Positions 8,792 to 17,973 of a stretch of 64,000 nt of DNA are shown here, piece after piece. Under the pieces are notes generated by a model. It was not told where the DNA came from and searched no databases. It saw only the letters and a program-made list of their open reading frames with translations. Origin of the DNA: Pseudooceanicola aestuarii. Its GTDB lineage: Bacteria > Pseudomonadota > Alphaproteobacteria > Rhodobacterales > Rhodobacteraceae. The stretch spans positions 797,501-861,500 of the forward strand of contig NZ_JAAFZC010000001.1 of the NCBI RefSeq assembly GCF_010614805.1, in the 5' to 3' direction. The position numbers and the translations under genes were made by a program. Each line of letters starts with the position of its first letter. Position 1 is the stretch's first letter.

Positions 8792-10057
8792 ATGTCCGCG
8801 CCGATCCCTGCCCTGTGCCGCGACTGCCTTGCCGAATTCGCCATGGCGCCCGCCTGCCCCACCTGCCGGTCGCGGCGTGTGGTAGCCCATGCGGAGATGG
8901 AGCGGCTGAGCATCGCGCATATGGATTGCGACGCGTTCTTTGCCTCGGTCGAGAAACGCGACAATCCCGACCTGGCGGGCAAGCCGGTGATCATCGGCGG
9001 CGGGCGGCGCGGCGTTGTCTCCACCGCCTGCTATATCGCGCGGATCCGGGGGGTCCGCTCTGCCATGCCGATGTTCCAGGCGCTAAAGCTCTGCCCCGAG
9101 GCGGTGGTGATCAAACCCCGAATGTCCGCCTATGTCGAAGCCTCCCGCGCGATCCGCGCCATGATGGAGGAGCTGACCCCCGCCATCGAACCCCTGTCCC
9201 TGGACGAGGCCTTCCTGGATCTGACCGGCACCGCGCGGCTGCACGGCCACTCTCCCGCCTGGATGCTGGCCCGGCTGGTTCGCCGGATGCGCGACGAACT
9301 GGGGCTGACCGGCTCCATCGGGTTGTCGCACAACAAGTTCCTGGCCAAGCTTGCCTCCGATCTGGACAAGCCGCACGGGTTCTCCGTCATAGGCGCCGCC
9401 GAGACGGAGGATTTTCTGGCCCCCCGGCCGGTGCGCGACATCTGGGGCGTCGGCCCCGCGACCCTCGCCACGCTGGAAACCGCCGGCATCCGCAGCTTCA
9501 GTGATCTGCGCCGCTGGGATCGGCGCGACCTGGCCGCACGGTTCGGCAGCATGGGGGACCGGCTGTGGCACCTGGCGCGCGGGCAGGACCGGCGCCGTGT
9601 CTCCGCGCATTCGCCGGTCAAGTCGATCTCCAACGAGACGACGTTTTTCGAGGATACCGCCGACCCCGATCTTCTGGATGGACATATCTGGCGCCTGGCA
9701 GAAAAGGCTTCTGGCAGGGCCAAGGCGCGCGGGCTGGCCGGACGCGTCGTAACGCTGAAGCTGAAACGCGCGAACCATTCCGCCCTGACCCGCCGCCATG
9801 CGCTGCGCGACGCCACGCAGCTGGCCGATGTTCTATACCGGGAGGCGCGGGCGCTGTTTGACCAGGTCGGCGCCCAGGGGCCCTATCGCCTGATCGGGGT
9901 GGGGCTGTCGGATCTGGTGCCCGACACCGCCGCCGACCGGCTGGGCGATCTTCTGGACCCTGACGCCGCCCGTCGCAGCCAGGCGGAGCGCGCCACCGAC
10001 GCGATTCGGGAGAAATTCGGCGCCGATGCCATCATCAAGGGCCGCGCGCTGCGCTGA
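8792..10057 (+). CDS. dinB: DNA polymerase IV (Y-family) with N-terminal zinc ribbon
   Basis: A translesion polymerase that bypasses damaged bases at the cost of accuracy. The palm motifs HMDCDAFFASVE (about residue 43) and SLDEAFLDLT (about 130) carry the metal-binding acidic residues, followed by helix-hairpin-helix and little-finger regions. The 421-residue length exceeds E. coli DinB by about 70. The first 30 residues contain Cys9-x2-Cys12 and Cys22-x2-Cys25, a probable zinc ribbon. The C-terminus lacks an obvious QL-type clamp motif. It ends 2 nt before the convergent gene at 10060. Confidence 0.95.
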   Translation: MSAPIPALCRDCLAEFAMAPACPTCRSRRVVAHAEMERLSIAHMDCDAFFASVEKRDNPDLAGKPVIIGGGRRGVVSTACYIARIRGVRSAMPMFQALKLCPEAVVIKPRMSAYVEASRAIRAMMEELTPAIEPLSLDEAFLDLTGTARLHGHSPAWMLARLVRRMRDELGLTGSIGLSHNKFLAKLASDLDKPHGFSVIGAAETEDFLAPRPVRDIWGVGPATLATLETAGIRSFSDLRRWDRRDLAARFGSMGDRLWHLARGQDRRRVSAHSPVKSISNETTFFEDTADPDLLDGHIWRLAEKASGRAKARGLAGRVVTLKLKRANHSALTRRHALRDATQLADVLYREARALFDQVGAQGPYRLIGVGLSDLVPDTAADRLGDLLDPDAARRSQAERATDAIREKFGADAIIKGRALR

Positions 10058-10059
10058 CC

Positions 10060-10920
10060 TTATTCCGCCGCCAGCGGCAGCGCCGGGCGCCCCAGTTCGG
10101 CGACGGCACCGACCACGACGCGCAGCAGCTGGCGCATTTCCGCGAACCCGGCGGTAGGCCTCAAAGTCTGCTCATCCATGTACAATGCCCGATCGAATTC
10201 GATCTGAACCGCATGCTGGTTGCGCCCGGGGCGGCCGTAGCGCTGCGTGACATAGGCCCCGGCAAAGGGGGCGTTGCGCACTACATTCAGCCCCGCGCCG
10301 GCCAGGATCGTCTCGATCCGATCAACCAGCGCGCCATCGGCCGACGCGCCGAACCGGTCGCCGATCACCACGTCGGGCCGTGGCGCGCCGTTGCGGGCAA
10401 TACAATCGACCGCCTCGTGGGGCATGGAATGGCAATCCACCAGTATCGCCTCGCCGAACCGGCGTTGCGCGGCGCGCAGCAGATCCTCCAGCGCGTCGTG
10501 ATAGGGGTGCCATGCGGTACTGAGGCGCCGATGCGCCTCTGCCAGGGGCAGCTTGCCACGATAGATCGGGCGGCCATTGGCGACGACGCGGGGAATCACC
10601 CCCAGCCCGGAGGCGATGCGCGGATTGTGTCCGCGTCGGCGGACCCCTTCGATCACGGCCGGGTCCAGTTCGTCCGGGCCACGATTCAGGTCGACATAGG
10701 CGCGCGGCGCATGGGCGCACAGCAGCGGGGCCCCGAAATCCGGCACGCAATCGAACAGCTGATCGACAAAGGCATCCTCGGAAGAGCGGATGTCATGGGC
10801 GCTGAGAATCGACCGGCTCAGAAACGCCGCCCCGTAATCCCGCCCGCTGTGCGGAGAGGCGAAAACGACCGAGGTCGTGACCTGGTCCGGGCTGAAAATC
10901 TCAAAGGGTGTCAGGGTCAT
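10060..10920 (-). CDS. N-formylglutamate amidohydrolase family protein
   Basis: Family members hydrolyse N-formylglutamate to glutamate and formate at the end of one histidine-degradation route. The 286-residue protein shows the opening VFASPHSGRDYG, AYVDLNRGPDELD, the conserved LVDCHSMP and the late NQHAVQIEFDR stretch of the HutG2 family. No other hut gene lies nearby, so the real substrate could be another N-formyl amino acid. The ATG at 10920 follows a CGGAG site; an upstream ATG at 10959 is in frame but outside the family core. Confidence 0.88.
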   Translation of the reverse strand: MTLTPFEIFSPDQVTTSVVFASPHSGRDYGAAFLSRSILSAHDIRSSEDAFVDQLFDCVPDFGAPLLCAHAPRAYVDLNRGPDELDPAVIEGVRRRGHNPRIASGLGVIPRVVANGRPIYRGKLPLAEAHRRLSTAWHPYHDALEDLLRAAQRRFGEAILVDCHSMPHEAVDCIARNGAPRPDVVIGDRFGASADGALVDRIETILAGAGLNVVRNAPFAGAYVTQRYGRPGRNQHAVQIEFDRALYMDEQTLRPTAGFAEMRQLLRVVVGAVAELGRPALPLAAE

Positions 10921-10975
10921 GGCTGCTCCGCTCTGGAAAACATGATAGTCCGGGAACAAGTGTGCGGAAAGGCCC

Positions 10976-11003
10976 TTGATCCCCGCTTCGAACCCTTTTA
11001 TAG
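10976..11003 (+). promoter_or_regulatory. Candidate promoter of tRNA-Val / rpmJ
   Basis: TTGATC (10976-10981) and TTATAG (10998-11003) are separated by 16 nt and stand 65 nt before the tRNA, matching a housekeeping sigma promoter reasonably well. Confidence 0.4.
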
Positions 11004-11068
11004 ACCACCGAACCGGCGCGGACCTCCCGCGCCCCTTTTATTGGGGGGCAGGAACCGAACGGTATCAT

Positions 11069-11143
11069 GGGCGATTAGCTCAGCGGTAGAGCACTTCGTT
11101 GACATCGAAGGGGTCACTGGTTCGATCCCAGTATCGCCCACCA
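11069..11143 (+). tRNA. tRNA-Val (anticodon GAC)
   Basis: The 75-nt gene folds as a clover leaf. The acceptor arms GGGCGAT and ATCGCCC pair perfectly, the anticodon stem CTTCG/CGAAG closes the loop TTGACAT with anticodon GAC, and the T arm carries GGTTCGATCCC. The CCA end (11141-11143) is encoded. It reads GTC and GTT valine codons. Confidence 0.97.
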
Positions 11144-11218
11144 TGATTTCATCGGCTCCGGTCCCCGGCGCCACCGCGAAACCAGGCGCGAGCCGCGCCG
11201 CGACAGTAGGAGACGACC

Positions 11219-11344
11219 ATGAAGGTACGTAACTCGCTCCGCTCGCTGAAAAGCCGCCACCGCGATTGCCGCGTGGTGCGCCGCAAGGGCCGCGTCTACG
11301 TCATCAACAAGACGCAGCGCCGGTTCAAGGCACGCCAGGGCTGA
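11219..11344 (+). CDS. rpmJ: 50S ribosomal protein L36, zinc-less form
   Basis: A 41-residue, strongly basic ribosomal protein starting [11 protein letters not shown] and ending KARQG. It has only one cysteine, so the zinc-ribbon (CxxC...CxxxxH) of classical L36 is absent; this is the YkgO-like C-minus type usual in Alphaproteobacteria. The ATG is preceded by TAGGAGACGACC. It lies 75 nt after the tRNA and 31 nt before a strong terminator, so both genes may share a transcript. Confidence 0.96.
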   Translation: MKVRNSLRSLKSRHRDCRVVRRKGRVYVINKTQRRFKARQG

Positions 11345-11375
11345 TAGCCCGGCGCTTAGCGACGATTTGACGAGA

Positions 11376-11399
11376 AACCGCCCCCTGGGGCGGTTTTTT
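11376..11399 (+). terminator. Rho-independent terminator of rpmJ
   Basis: The arms AACCGCCCC and GGGGCGGTT pair around a 2-nt loop and run into six Ts. It stands 31 nt after the rpmJ stop. Confidence 0.92.
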
Positions 11400-11487
11400 G
11401 CTGTTGGGGGGTGGGAAATGCCAGGTCGGGACTGCGCGATGCGGCTTGTTCGCGGCGCCGAAGGTCCATCCCCCGGCGCCGCTGAAA

Positions 11488-13161
11488 TCACCGCCCTACC
11501 GCCAGCATCAGCACCATGGTCTGCTGGGTGACAAAGCCGGTGGGGTCCACCCCCTGGTCGCGCTGGAACCGACGAATGGCACGGCGGGCCTGCCGGTCCA
11601 GGTTGCCGTCAACAGGCCCCGGATCCAGCCCCAGCTGCGACAGCCGACGTTCCACCAGAAGGCGGGTCACACTATTGCCGACGATCCGCTCCTCCTCCGC
11701 TCGGGCCGCGTCCCGCGCACCGGAACCGCGCGCATTGTCCTGCAATTCCTCCAGCCGGGCCTGCGCCGTATCGGCAAAGGGCGAGCGCGGATAAGCCTCC
11801 AGAAACTGGCGATAGGCGGGGATCGTGTCGCGGGCGCGGGTGTCTTCCCATGCGCGGCGCAGCTCTGCGTTGGCCTGGCGGCGGCGCTCTGCCTCGATCT
11901 CATCCAGCCGAGCCTGCGCCTGATCGGCGAACACCCCGTCGGGATAGCGTTCCAGGTAGGCGCGCAGCGAATCCTCCGACTTGGGATCCCCCAGGTCGGA
12001 CCAGAACGCCCGGTCCCGCCGTTCTTCGGCGGCGCGGCGGCGGCGGGCCTCCTCCTCCAGCGCGGCGGCCCGGCGGTCGGCCTCCTGCTGCAATTGCGTG
12101 ACCTGGGCGCGGGTCAGATAGGTGGTCGCGTCAAAGCCGCGATCGGCCTGCCAATCCTTGATCGCGGCACGCGAACCGGGACCAAAGATGCCGTCGATGC
12201 CGCGCGGGTTGAAATCCAGCAGCGACAGGTTGCGCTGTACCTGCCGCCGGTCATCACGGCCGAGGTTCAGGGCGGTTTCCGCGCTTTGGGCGTCACGCAG
12301 CGGTGCCTCCCGCAGATCGCGGACCTGGCGCCTGGCCTCGGTCACGAACCGCCCCGAGGGGTAGCGCCGCAAATAGGCCTCCAGCGCGTCGATGGTGCCG
12401 ATATCGCGCACGGCGTTCCAATAGGCCAGCTCCCCGGTATCGATGCCCGACGTCGTGTCATCGTCCTGCGGTGTCCCGCCCGCCCCCGCCAACCCGTAGT
12501 GCGGCGAGACGAACCCCGACAGCGCGACCCCGCCGGGCGCCAACCGCGCGGCGGCGGCATAGGTGGCGCCGTCGTCCAGCAGCGTGTCCCGCAGCAGCGA
12601 CAGCAGGGGCCGCGCCCCGCCGCGCGCCAGCGTCACGCCCTGCGGGGCTGTCACGCCATCGGTGCCGATCTGCAATCCCGCGACCGGGTCCAACGGCCGG
12701 TCCGGCTCCGCCATCAGCACCAGCGCCTTGCCCTGCGCGGTTTCCAGAACGGCGGTCAGCGCGCCCAGCGGCAGCCCCTCTGCCGCCAGCCCGAAGGGGC
12801 CGTCCAGCAGCGCATCGCGCCCCAGAAGAAACGTATCAGCGGAGCCGCGCACCATGTGCCCGCCCAGCATGATCACCACGCGGTTGGCGGCGTCCTCCTC
12901 CAGGGCGCGGGAGAATTCGGCCGCCAGGCGGCGCATCTCCGGGGCGGTGCGGTCCGTGCCTTCGATCACGTCGAATCCGGCGTTTTCCAGGACGCGGGTA
13001 TAGAACCGGGCGACATCGGGCACGCGCGGATCTTCCAGCTGCCGGTACTGTCCGTTGACCAGCACCAGCGCCACATCGCCGGCGGTCACGGGCAGCGCGG
13101 TTGCCCCCAGGGCCAGCACCGGCAGCGCCTTCAACATCCTCAGCAAGCGGACAAGTTTCAT
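11488..13161 (-). CDS. Secreted caspase-like protein lacking catalytic cysteine, with two peptidoglycan-binding-type domains
   Basis: A signal peptide (residues about 1-28) precedes a caspase/metacaspase-like domain (about 28-225) that opens with VALVLVNGQYR. The histidine of the catalytic dyad is kept (GGH, about residue 102), but where active members have DACR the sequence reads MAEPDR, so the nucleophilic cysteine is missing. There follow short repeats with the pattern YLxxYPxGxFxxxAxxxxxxL (about 264, 403 and 454), a PG_binding_1-like domain (about 312-360), a charged helical linker, and a second PG-binding domain at the C-terminus. A periplasmic scaffold or inhibitor role is inference. 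The ATG at 13161 follows GGAGGAACC. It is 47 nt after the ligase gene and may be cotranscribed. Confidence 0.85.
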   Translation of the reverse strand: MKLVRLLRMLKALPVLALGATALPVTAGDVALVLVNGQYRQLEDPRVPDVARFYTRVLENAGFDVIEGTDRTAPEMRRLAAEFSRALEEDAANRVVIMLGGHMVRGSADTFLLGRDALLDGPFGLAAEGLPLGALTAVLETAQGKALVLMAEPDRPLDPVAGLQIGTDGVTAPQGVTLARGGARPLLSLLRDTLLDDGATYAAAARLAPGGVALSGFVSPHYGLAGAGGTPQDDDTTSGIDTGELAYWNAVRDIGTIDALEAYLRRYPSGRFVTEARRQVRDLREAPLRDAQSAETALNLGRDDRRQVQRNLSLLDFNPRGIDGIFGPGSRAAIKDWQADRGFDATTYLTRAQVTQLQQEADRRAAALEEEARRRRAAEERRDRAFWSDLGDPKSEDSLRAYLERYPDGVFADQAQARLDEIEAERRRQANAELRRAWEDTRARDTIPAYRQFLEAYPRSPFADTAQARLEELQDNARGSGARDAARAEEERIVGNSVTRLLVERRLSQLGLDPGPVDGNLDRQARRAIRRFQRDQGVDPTGFVTQQTMVLMLAVGR

Positions 13162-13208
13162 TCGCGGTTCCTCCGTTCCGACAACCATCCGGGGCAGGAG
13201 GGGGCCGG

Positions 13209-14438
13209 TCAATCGTAGCTGCGCTGATCCTCGATCACCTTGCCGTCATTGGGAAGGCTGCCGCGCGGCACCACTTCGATCGTGGCTTTCATCTTCAGCG
13301 CGTCAACCACCGAAGCGGCATAGCGTTCCCCGCCATCGCCCGCCGCGCCGTCGGCCTCCAGCCGGACGATCATCAGGTCGCGCTCTCCCTCCCGCCGGGC
13401 AATGACGCGGGCGCGATGGACCTCGCTGTGGCGGGCGACCAGGGCAGCGACCTGTTCGGGGCGCACGAACATGCCCTTGATCTTGGTCGTCTGGTCGGCG
13501 CGGCCCATCCACCCCTTGATCCGCATGTTGGTCCGCCCGCAGGGGCTGTGGCCGGGCATCACGGCCGACAGATCGCCGGTGGCGAACCGGATCAGCGGGT
13601 AATCAGGGTTCAGGGAGGTCACGACGACCTCCCCCACCTCCCCCTCGGCCACGGGGGTGCCGGTGCCGGGGGTGACGATCTCCACGATCACACCTTCATC
13701 GACGATCATGCCGTCCATCGCGGCGGATTCGTAGGCGATATTTCCCAGATCGGCGGTGGCATAGCTTTGCAGGCAGGTGATACCGCGATCCGCGTATTCC
13801 TGCCGCAACGAGGGGAACAGCGCCCCGCCGCCCACCGCCGCACGGGTGATCCGCAACGGCAGGCCCAGATCCTCGGCGCGGTCGAGGATCACCTTCAGGT
13901 AATCGGGGGTCCCGGCATAGGCGGTGACACCGACATCATGGGCCGCGCGAGCCTGCAAATCGGTCTGGCCGGTCCCGGCGGGCAGCACCGCAGCGCCAAC
14001 CGCGCGCGCGCCGTTCTCGAAGATCATGCCGGCCGGCGTCAGGTGGTAGCCAAAGCAGTTCTGCACGATATCGCCCTTGCCGATGCCGCAGGCATGCAGG
14101 AACCGGCCCATCCGCCACCAATCATGGCCGCGCCCGCCCGGCTCGTAAATCGGTCCCGGCGACTGAAACACATGGGCAAAGCCGCTGACCGGCAATGTGG
14201 TCAGCCCGCCAAACGGCGCGGAAGCCGCCTGTCGCGCCACCAGGTCGGACTTGCGCAGCACCGGCAGGCTGGCCAGCGTCTCCACCCCGGTAATGGCGTC
14301 GGGATCGACCTCCGCCAGCGTCGCGGCATAACCGGGCAGCCCGCGTGCCGCCGCCAGTTGACGCGGCAGTTCGCGGCGCATGGTATCGGCGCGTTCATCC
14401 GCGCTGCGGGTTTCCAGGGTATCGAAATGTCGCGCCAT
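13209..14438 (-). CDS. PaaK-type AMP-forming acyl-CoA ligase
   Basis: The 409-residue protein belongs to the phenylacetate-CoA ligase branch of the AMP-binding superfamily: it has a glycine-rich ATP loop (QSPGPIYEPGGRG near residue 95), the AVGGGALF segment, YATADLGN, and RFATGDLSAV with the ribose-binding aspartate, then a PaaK-like small C-terminal domain. It would activate an aromatic or other carboxylic acid with CoA and ATP in the cytoplasm. It lies at the 3' side of the ABC transporter genes, suggesting import and activation are linked. The exact acid cannot be read from sequence. Confidence 0.88.
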   Translation of the reverse strand: MARHFDTLETRSADERADTMRRELPRQLAAARGLPGYAATLAEVDPDAITGVETLASLPVLRKSDLVARQAASAPFGGLTTLPVSGFAHVFQSPGPIYEPGGRGHDWWRMGRFLHACGIGKGDIVQNCFGYHLTPAGMIFENGARAVGAAVLPAGTGQTDLQARAAHDVGVTAYAGTPDYLKVILDRAEDLGLPLRITRAAVGGGALFPSLRQEYADRGITCLQSYATADLGNIAYESAAMDGMIVDEGVIVEIVTPGTGTPVAEGEVGEVVVTSLNPDYPLIRFATGDLSAVMPGHSPCGRTNMRIKGWMGRADQTTKIKGMFVRPEQVAALVARHSEVHRARVIARREGERDLMIVRLEADGAAGDGGERYAASVVDALKMKATIEVVPRGSLPNDGKVIEDQRSYD

Positions 14439-14512
14439 GCCTCATGCCTCCAGGTGTTCGGGGCGCCCTGTGCGGGCCGGTGTCAGGTCTGCCTGTCGAA
14501 ACGGGGCCGGGA

Positions 14513-15367
14513 TCAGGCCAGCCACCGTTTCCGACGGCGATAGGACCGCACGTCACGAAAGGACTTGCGCCCCTCCTCCGACATGCCGAGGTAGAATTCC
14601 TTGACGTCCGGATTTTCGCGCAGCTGGGCGGCGGGGCCGTCCATCACGATCCGCCCGGATTCCAGGATATAGCCGTAATGCGCGAACCGCAGCGCCACGT
14701 TGGTGTTCTGTTCGGCCAGAAGGAAGGTCGCGCCTTCGTTCTCGTTCAGGCTTTTGACGATATTGAAGATCTCTTCGACCAACTGTGGCGCCAGGCCCAT
14801 CGACGGTTCGTCCAGCAGGATGGTTTCGGGACGTGACATCAGCGCCCGCCCGATCGCCACCATCTGCTGCTCACCGCCTGAGGTATAGCCCGCCTGGCTT
14901 TTGCGCCGTTCCTTGAGGCGCGGAAAATAGGTGTAGACCTTCTCAAGATCCGTCTCGATCTCGGCACGGGAGGAACTGCGCGTATAAGCGCCGGTCATCA
15001 GGTTTTCCTCGACCGTCAGGTGTTCAAAGCAATGACGCCCCTCCATCACCTGGATCACCCCCTTCTTCACAAGCGCGGCGGGGTCCAGATTGGCCACCCG
15101 GTCGCCCCGGTAGGTGATCGTTCCCTTTGTCACCTCCCCCCGTTCAGAGCGCAGCAGGTTCGACACGGCCTTCAGCGTCGTGGTCTTGCCCGCGCCATTG
15201 CCGCCCAGCAGGGCCGTGATCCCCCCCTTGGGCACGCTGAGGGACACGCCCTTCAGCACCAGGATGACGGAATTGTAGATCACTTCGATATTGTTGACCT
15301 CCAGCAGCGGCGCGCCCTCGGGGGCGGTCTCGGCAGCGGGAGCGGTAAGCGTGTCGGCGTCGGTCAT
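14513..15367 (-). CDS. ABC transporter ATP-binding protein, LivF type
   Basis: The 284-residue ATPase has Walker A GGNGAGKTT, signature SGGEQQM, Walker B TILLDEPSMGL and the LivF-like end ...LAEQNTNVALRFAHYGYILESGRIV. It would pair with the LivG-type ATPase at 19002 to drive the two permeases of this operon. The ATG at 15367 is the first in-frame start near the conserved core; the frame is open to 15439 but that part lies in the intergenic gap after the binding protein. Confidence 0.93.
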   Translation of the reverse strand: MTDADTLTAPAAETAPEGAPLLEVNNIEVIYNSVILVLKGVSLSVPKGGITALLGGNGAGKTTTLKAVSNLLRSERGEVTKGTITYRGDRVANLDPAALVKKGVIQVMEGRHCFEHLTVEENLMTGAYTRSSSRAEIETDLEKVYTYFPRLKERRKSQAGYTSGGEQQMVAIGRALMSRPETILLDEPSMGLAPQLVEEIFNIVKSLNENEGATFLLAEQNTNVALRFAHYGYILESGRIVMDGPAAQLRENPDVKEFYLGMSEEGRKSFRDVRSYRRRKRWLA

Positions 15368-15456
15368 CTGGAACCTCGGAACTGGGGGGTGGGCCCGGTG
15401 GTCACGTCGGTGATCCGGGGCGCGCGGCACGTCGCGCACGCCCCGGACCCTTCACA

Positions 15457-16740
15457 TCACTCGCAGCTGCGCGGTTCGATTCCGGCTTCTGCGGCATAGG
15501 CCATGGAATCCTCTTCGATCAGCGGGTCGACCACGTCGAAATCGGGTTCCATGAAGTCGGTCAGCAGGTTCCACTCCCCGGCCTCGGCATCCCATTGCTG
15601 AACCGCCGCAAGACGAGGCGAGGAATGGACCGCGCAGGTAACGGAGATCGCGGGCGCGAAACCGGGCAGGCCCATTTCGGACCAACGATCTTCGGTGATC
15701 TCCAGGCTTTCCATCGCGTCGCGCAGATCCGACGGGGAAATGTCGGATTTCCCGCTGGCTTCCTGTGCCTGGCGGATCGCCTCGGTCGTGACAGCGGCGG
15801 CAAAGACGCCACGGTTGTAACCGACTTCCCCGAACTTGGAGCCGTCACCAGCCCCCATGCCAGCGTCGATCACCATCGACTTGATTTCCTGCATGGCCGG
15901 GAATTCGGATCCGGTGCCGTGGAAGTTCAGCGATTTATAACCGTTTGCCCCCGCGCCTACCGGAACAACGTCGGCCTCGGACCCGGACCACCAGACGCCG
16001 ATGAACTTGTCCATCGGGAAGCGGATGTTGGCGGCCTCCTGTATGGCGACCTGGTTCATCACGCCCCAGCCCCACATCAGCACGTAGTCTGGACGCTCCC
16101 GACGGATCTGAAGCCATTGCGATTTCTGCTCCTGACCGGGGTGATCCACCGCCAGCGGCAGCAGCTCGAACCCGTGTTTCTCCGACAGCGCCTCCAGCGT
16201 GCGGATCGGCTCCTTCCCGTAGGCGGAATTGTGGTAGATCAATGCGATCTTCTTCCCGTCGAGCGATCCGCCCTCCTCCTCCATCGCGTATTTCACCGCG
16301 ACCGAGGCGCCGTCCCAATAGGTCACGGGCATGTTGAAGATCCATTCGAAGACCTTGCCGTTCACGGCAGAGGTGCGGCCATAGGCAACGGACCAGACGG
16401 GGATGTTGTCAGCCGATGCTTTCGGGATCAGCTGATAGGTGATGCCGGTGGATTGCGGGATGTAGATCAGACCGTCAGCCTTGGTCTGTTCATAGCATTC
16501 CACACCTTTTTCGGTGTTGTAGCCGGTTTCGCATTCCTTCTCGTCGATCATCTCGCCGCCGATGCCGCCGTCACGTTCGTTCAGCAGCGTCAGGTAATCG
16601 CTGAACCCGTCCGCATAAGGGATGCCCGAGGGGGCATAGGGCCCGGTGCGGTAGTTCAGCGTCGGGATCGTCAGGTCGGCCAGGGCCGGCGCCGCGCCCA
16701 TGATCGTCGCGGTCAATGCCGCAAGCAGTTTCGTTTTCAT
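15457..16740 (-). CDS. ABC transporter periplasmic substrate-binding protein, LivK-like
   Basis: A 427-residue type I periplasmic binding protein with signal peptide (KTKLLAALTATIMGAAPALA, cleavage near residue 22). The middle region has the ALIYHNSAYGKEPI and NQVAIQEAANIRFP segments typical of the LivJ/LivK-like group (Peripla_BP_6). Two cysteine pairs (near KECETGYN/GVECYE and late SCAVH/RSCE) may form disulfides. The ATG at 16740 follows GGGAGGATCATATCCG. Given the two flanking acyl-CoA ligases, the ligand is more likely a carboxylic acid than an amino acid. Confidence 0.92.
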   Translation of the reverse strand: MKTKLLAALTATIMGAAPALADLTIPTLNYRTGPYAPSGIPYADGFSDYLTLLNERDGGIGGEMIDEKECETGYNTEKGVECYEQTKADGLIYIPQSTGITYQLIPKASADNIPVWSVAYGRTSAVNGKVFEWIFNMPVTYWDGASVAVKYAMEEEGGSLDGKKIALIYHNSAYGKEPIRTLEALSEKHGFELLPLAVDHPGQEQKSQWLQIRRERPDYVLMWGWGVMNQVAIQEAANIRFPMDKFIGVWWSGSEADVVPVGAGANGYKSLNFHGTGSEFPAMQEIKSMVIDAGMGAGDGSKFGEVGYNRGVFAAAVTTEAIRQAQEASGKSDISPSDLRDAMESLEITEDRWSEMGLPGFAPAISVTCAVHSSPRLAAVQQWDAEAGEWNLLTDFMEPDFDVVDPLIEEDSMAYAAEAGIEPRSCE

Positions 16741-16821
16741 CGGATATGATCCTCCCTTGGTCTGTGCCGATGGTGTCTTGGCCACGGGTTGTTCCCGCGG
16801 TCCGCCCGGTCTGGTCCCTTC

Positions 16822-17898
16822 CTAATGCGGGAAGGGCCAGAGCCTCAGTTTCTCCTTGGTGATCCGCCAGAGCTGCGCCAGGCCATGCGGCTCCAGCACG
16901 AGGAACACGATGATCAGCAGCCCCAGGATCATGATCTCCAGATGCGCCGCCAGGTCCGTGGCCCAGCCGAACTGGCCGACCAGCACGTTTTTCAGGAACA
17001 CCGGCAGCAGCACGATGAAGGCCGCGCCGGCAAAGCTGCCGAAGATCGACCCCAGCCCGCCGATGATGATCATGAACAGCACCAGGAACGACTTATTGAT
17101 GCCGTAGACCTCGCCGACCTCGACCGCGCCCAGATAGACGGCGAAGAACAGCGCCCCCGCGATCCCCACGAAGAAGGAGGACACGGCAAAGGCCGACAGT
17201 TTCGACGCCAGCGGATTCACCCCGATGATCTCGGCGGCGATGTCCATGTCGCGGATCGCCATCCATTTGCGGCCCAGCGAACCGCGCGTCAGGTTGCGCG
17301 CGATCCAGGCGGTGGCGATGACAAAGGCCAGGCAGAACAGGTACTTCACCTCGGCCGAGGCGGTCGGGCCCGTCACTTCGGCCCCGAAGACGGTGCGGGT
17401 GGGCGCCGAGATCTGGCCAGAGGCGGAATTGTTGTAGAACCACGGCACCTTGTTGAACAGCCACACCAGGAAGAACTGCGCTGCCAGGGTTGCCACCGCC
17501 AGGTAGAACCCCTTGATCCGCAGGCTGGGCAGGCCGAACAGCACCCCCACGCCCGCCGTGATCAGCCCCGACAGGATGACGTGGAAGAAGATGTTCACAT
17601 CCGGCATCGCCGTCATCAGCTTGTAGCAGGCATAGGCCCCCACGGCCATGAACCCGCCCGTGCCCAGGGACACCTGCCCGCAATAGCCCGTCAGGATGTT
17701 CAGCCCGATCGCGGCGATGGCGTAGATCAGGAACGGCAGCAGAACGGCGCTGGCCCAATAGTCGTTGACCACGAAAGGCACCACCAGGATCGCCACGGCC
17801 ATGACCACGTAGTAGCGGTAGCGGTCGAACCTGATCGGAAAGGTCTGGCTGTCCTTGGCGTAGGTCGTCTTGAAATCACCGGCTTCGCGGTAGAACAT
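16822..17898 (-). CDS. ABC transporter permease, LivM type
   Basis: A 358-residue inner-membrane permease with eight to ten hydrophobic segments. It has the LivM signatures AAIGLNILTGYCGQVSLG near residue 75 and the cytoplasmic coupling segment GRKWMAIRDMDIAAEIIGVNPL. It would form the translocation pore with the LivH-type permease next door. The ATG at 17898 begins the soluble N-terminal tail MFYREAGDF. Confidence 0.93.
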   Translation of the reverse strand: MFYREAGDFKTTYAKDSQTFPIRFDRYRYYVVMAVAILVVPFVVNDYWASAVLLPFLIYAIAAIGLNILTGYCGQVSLGTGGFMAVGAYACYKLMTAMPDVNIFFHVILSGLITAGVGVLFGLPSLRIKGFYLAVATLAAQFFLVWLFNKVPWFYNNSASGQISAPTRTVFGAEVTGPTASAEVKYLFCLAFVIATAWIARNLTRGSLGRKWMAIRDMDIAAEIIGVNPLASKLSAFAVSSFFVGIAGALFFAVYLGAVEVGEVYGINKSFLVLFMIIIGGLGSIFGSFAGAAFIVLLPVFLKNVLVGQFGWATDLAAHLEIMILGLLIIVFLVLEPHGLAQLWRITKEKLRLWPFPH

Positions 17899-17973
17899 CT
17901 TCTTATCCCTTCGTCCGGTTTTCGGGGCTGGTCGTGGCACGCGGAGCGCGGCGGATCGGGATCGCGTGCATGG

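Noticed and set aside
12300..12900. Active metacaspase call for the protein at 11488
   Set aside because: The catalytic cysteine motif is absent, so only a caspase-like fold is claimed.
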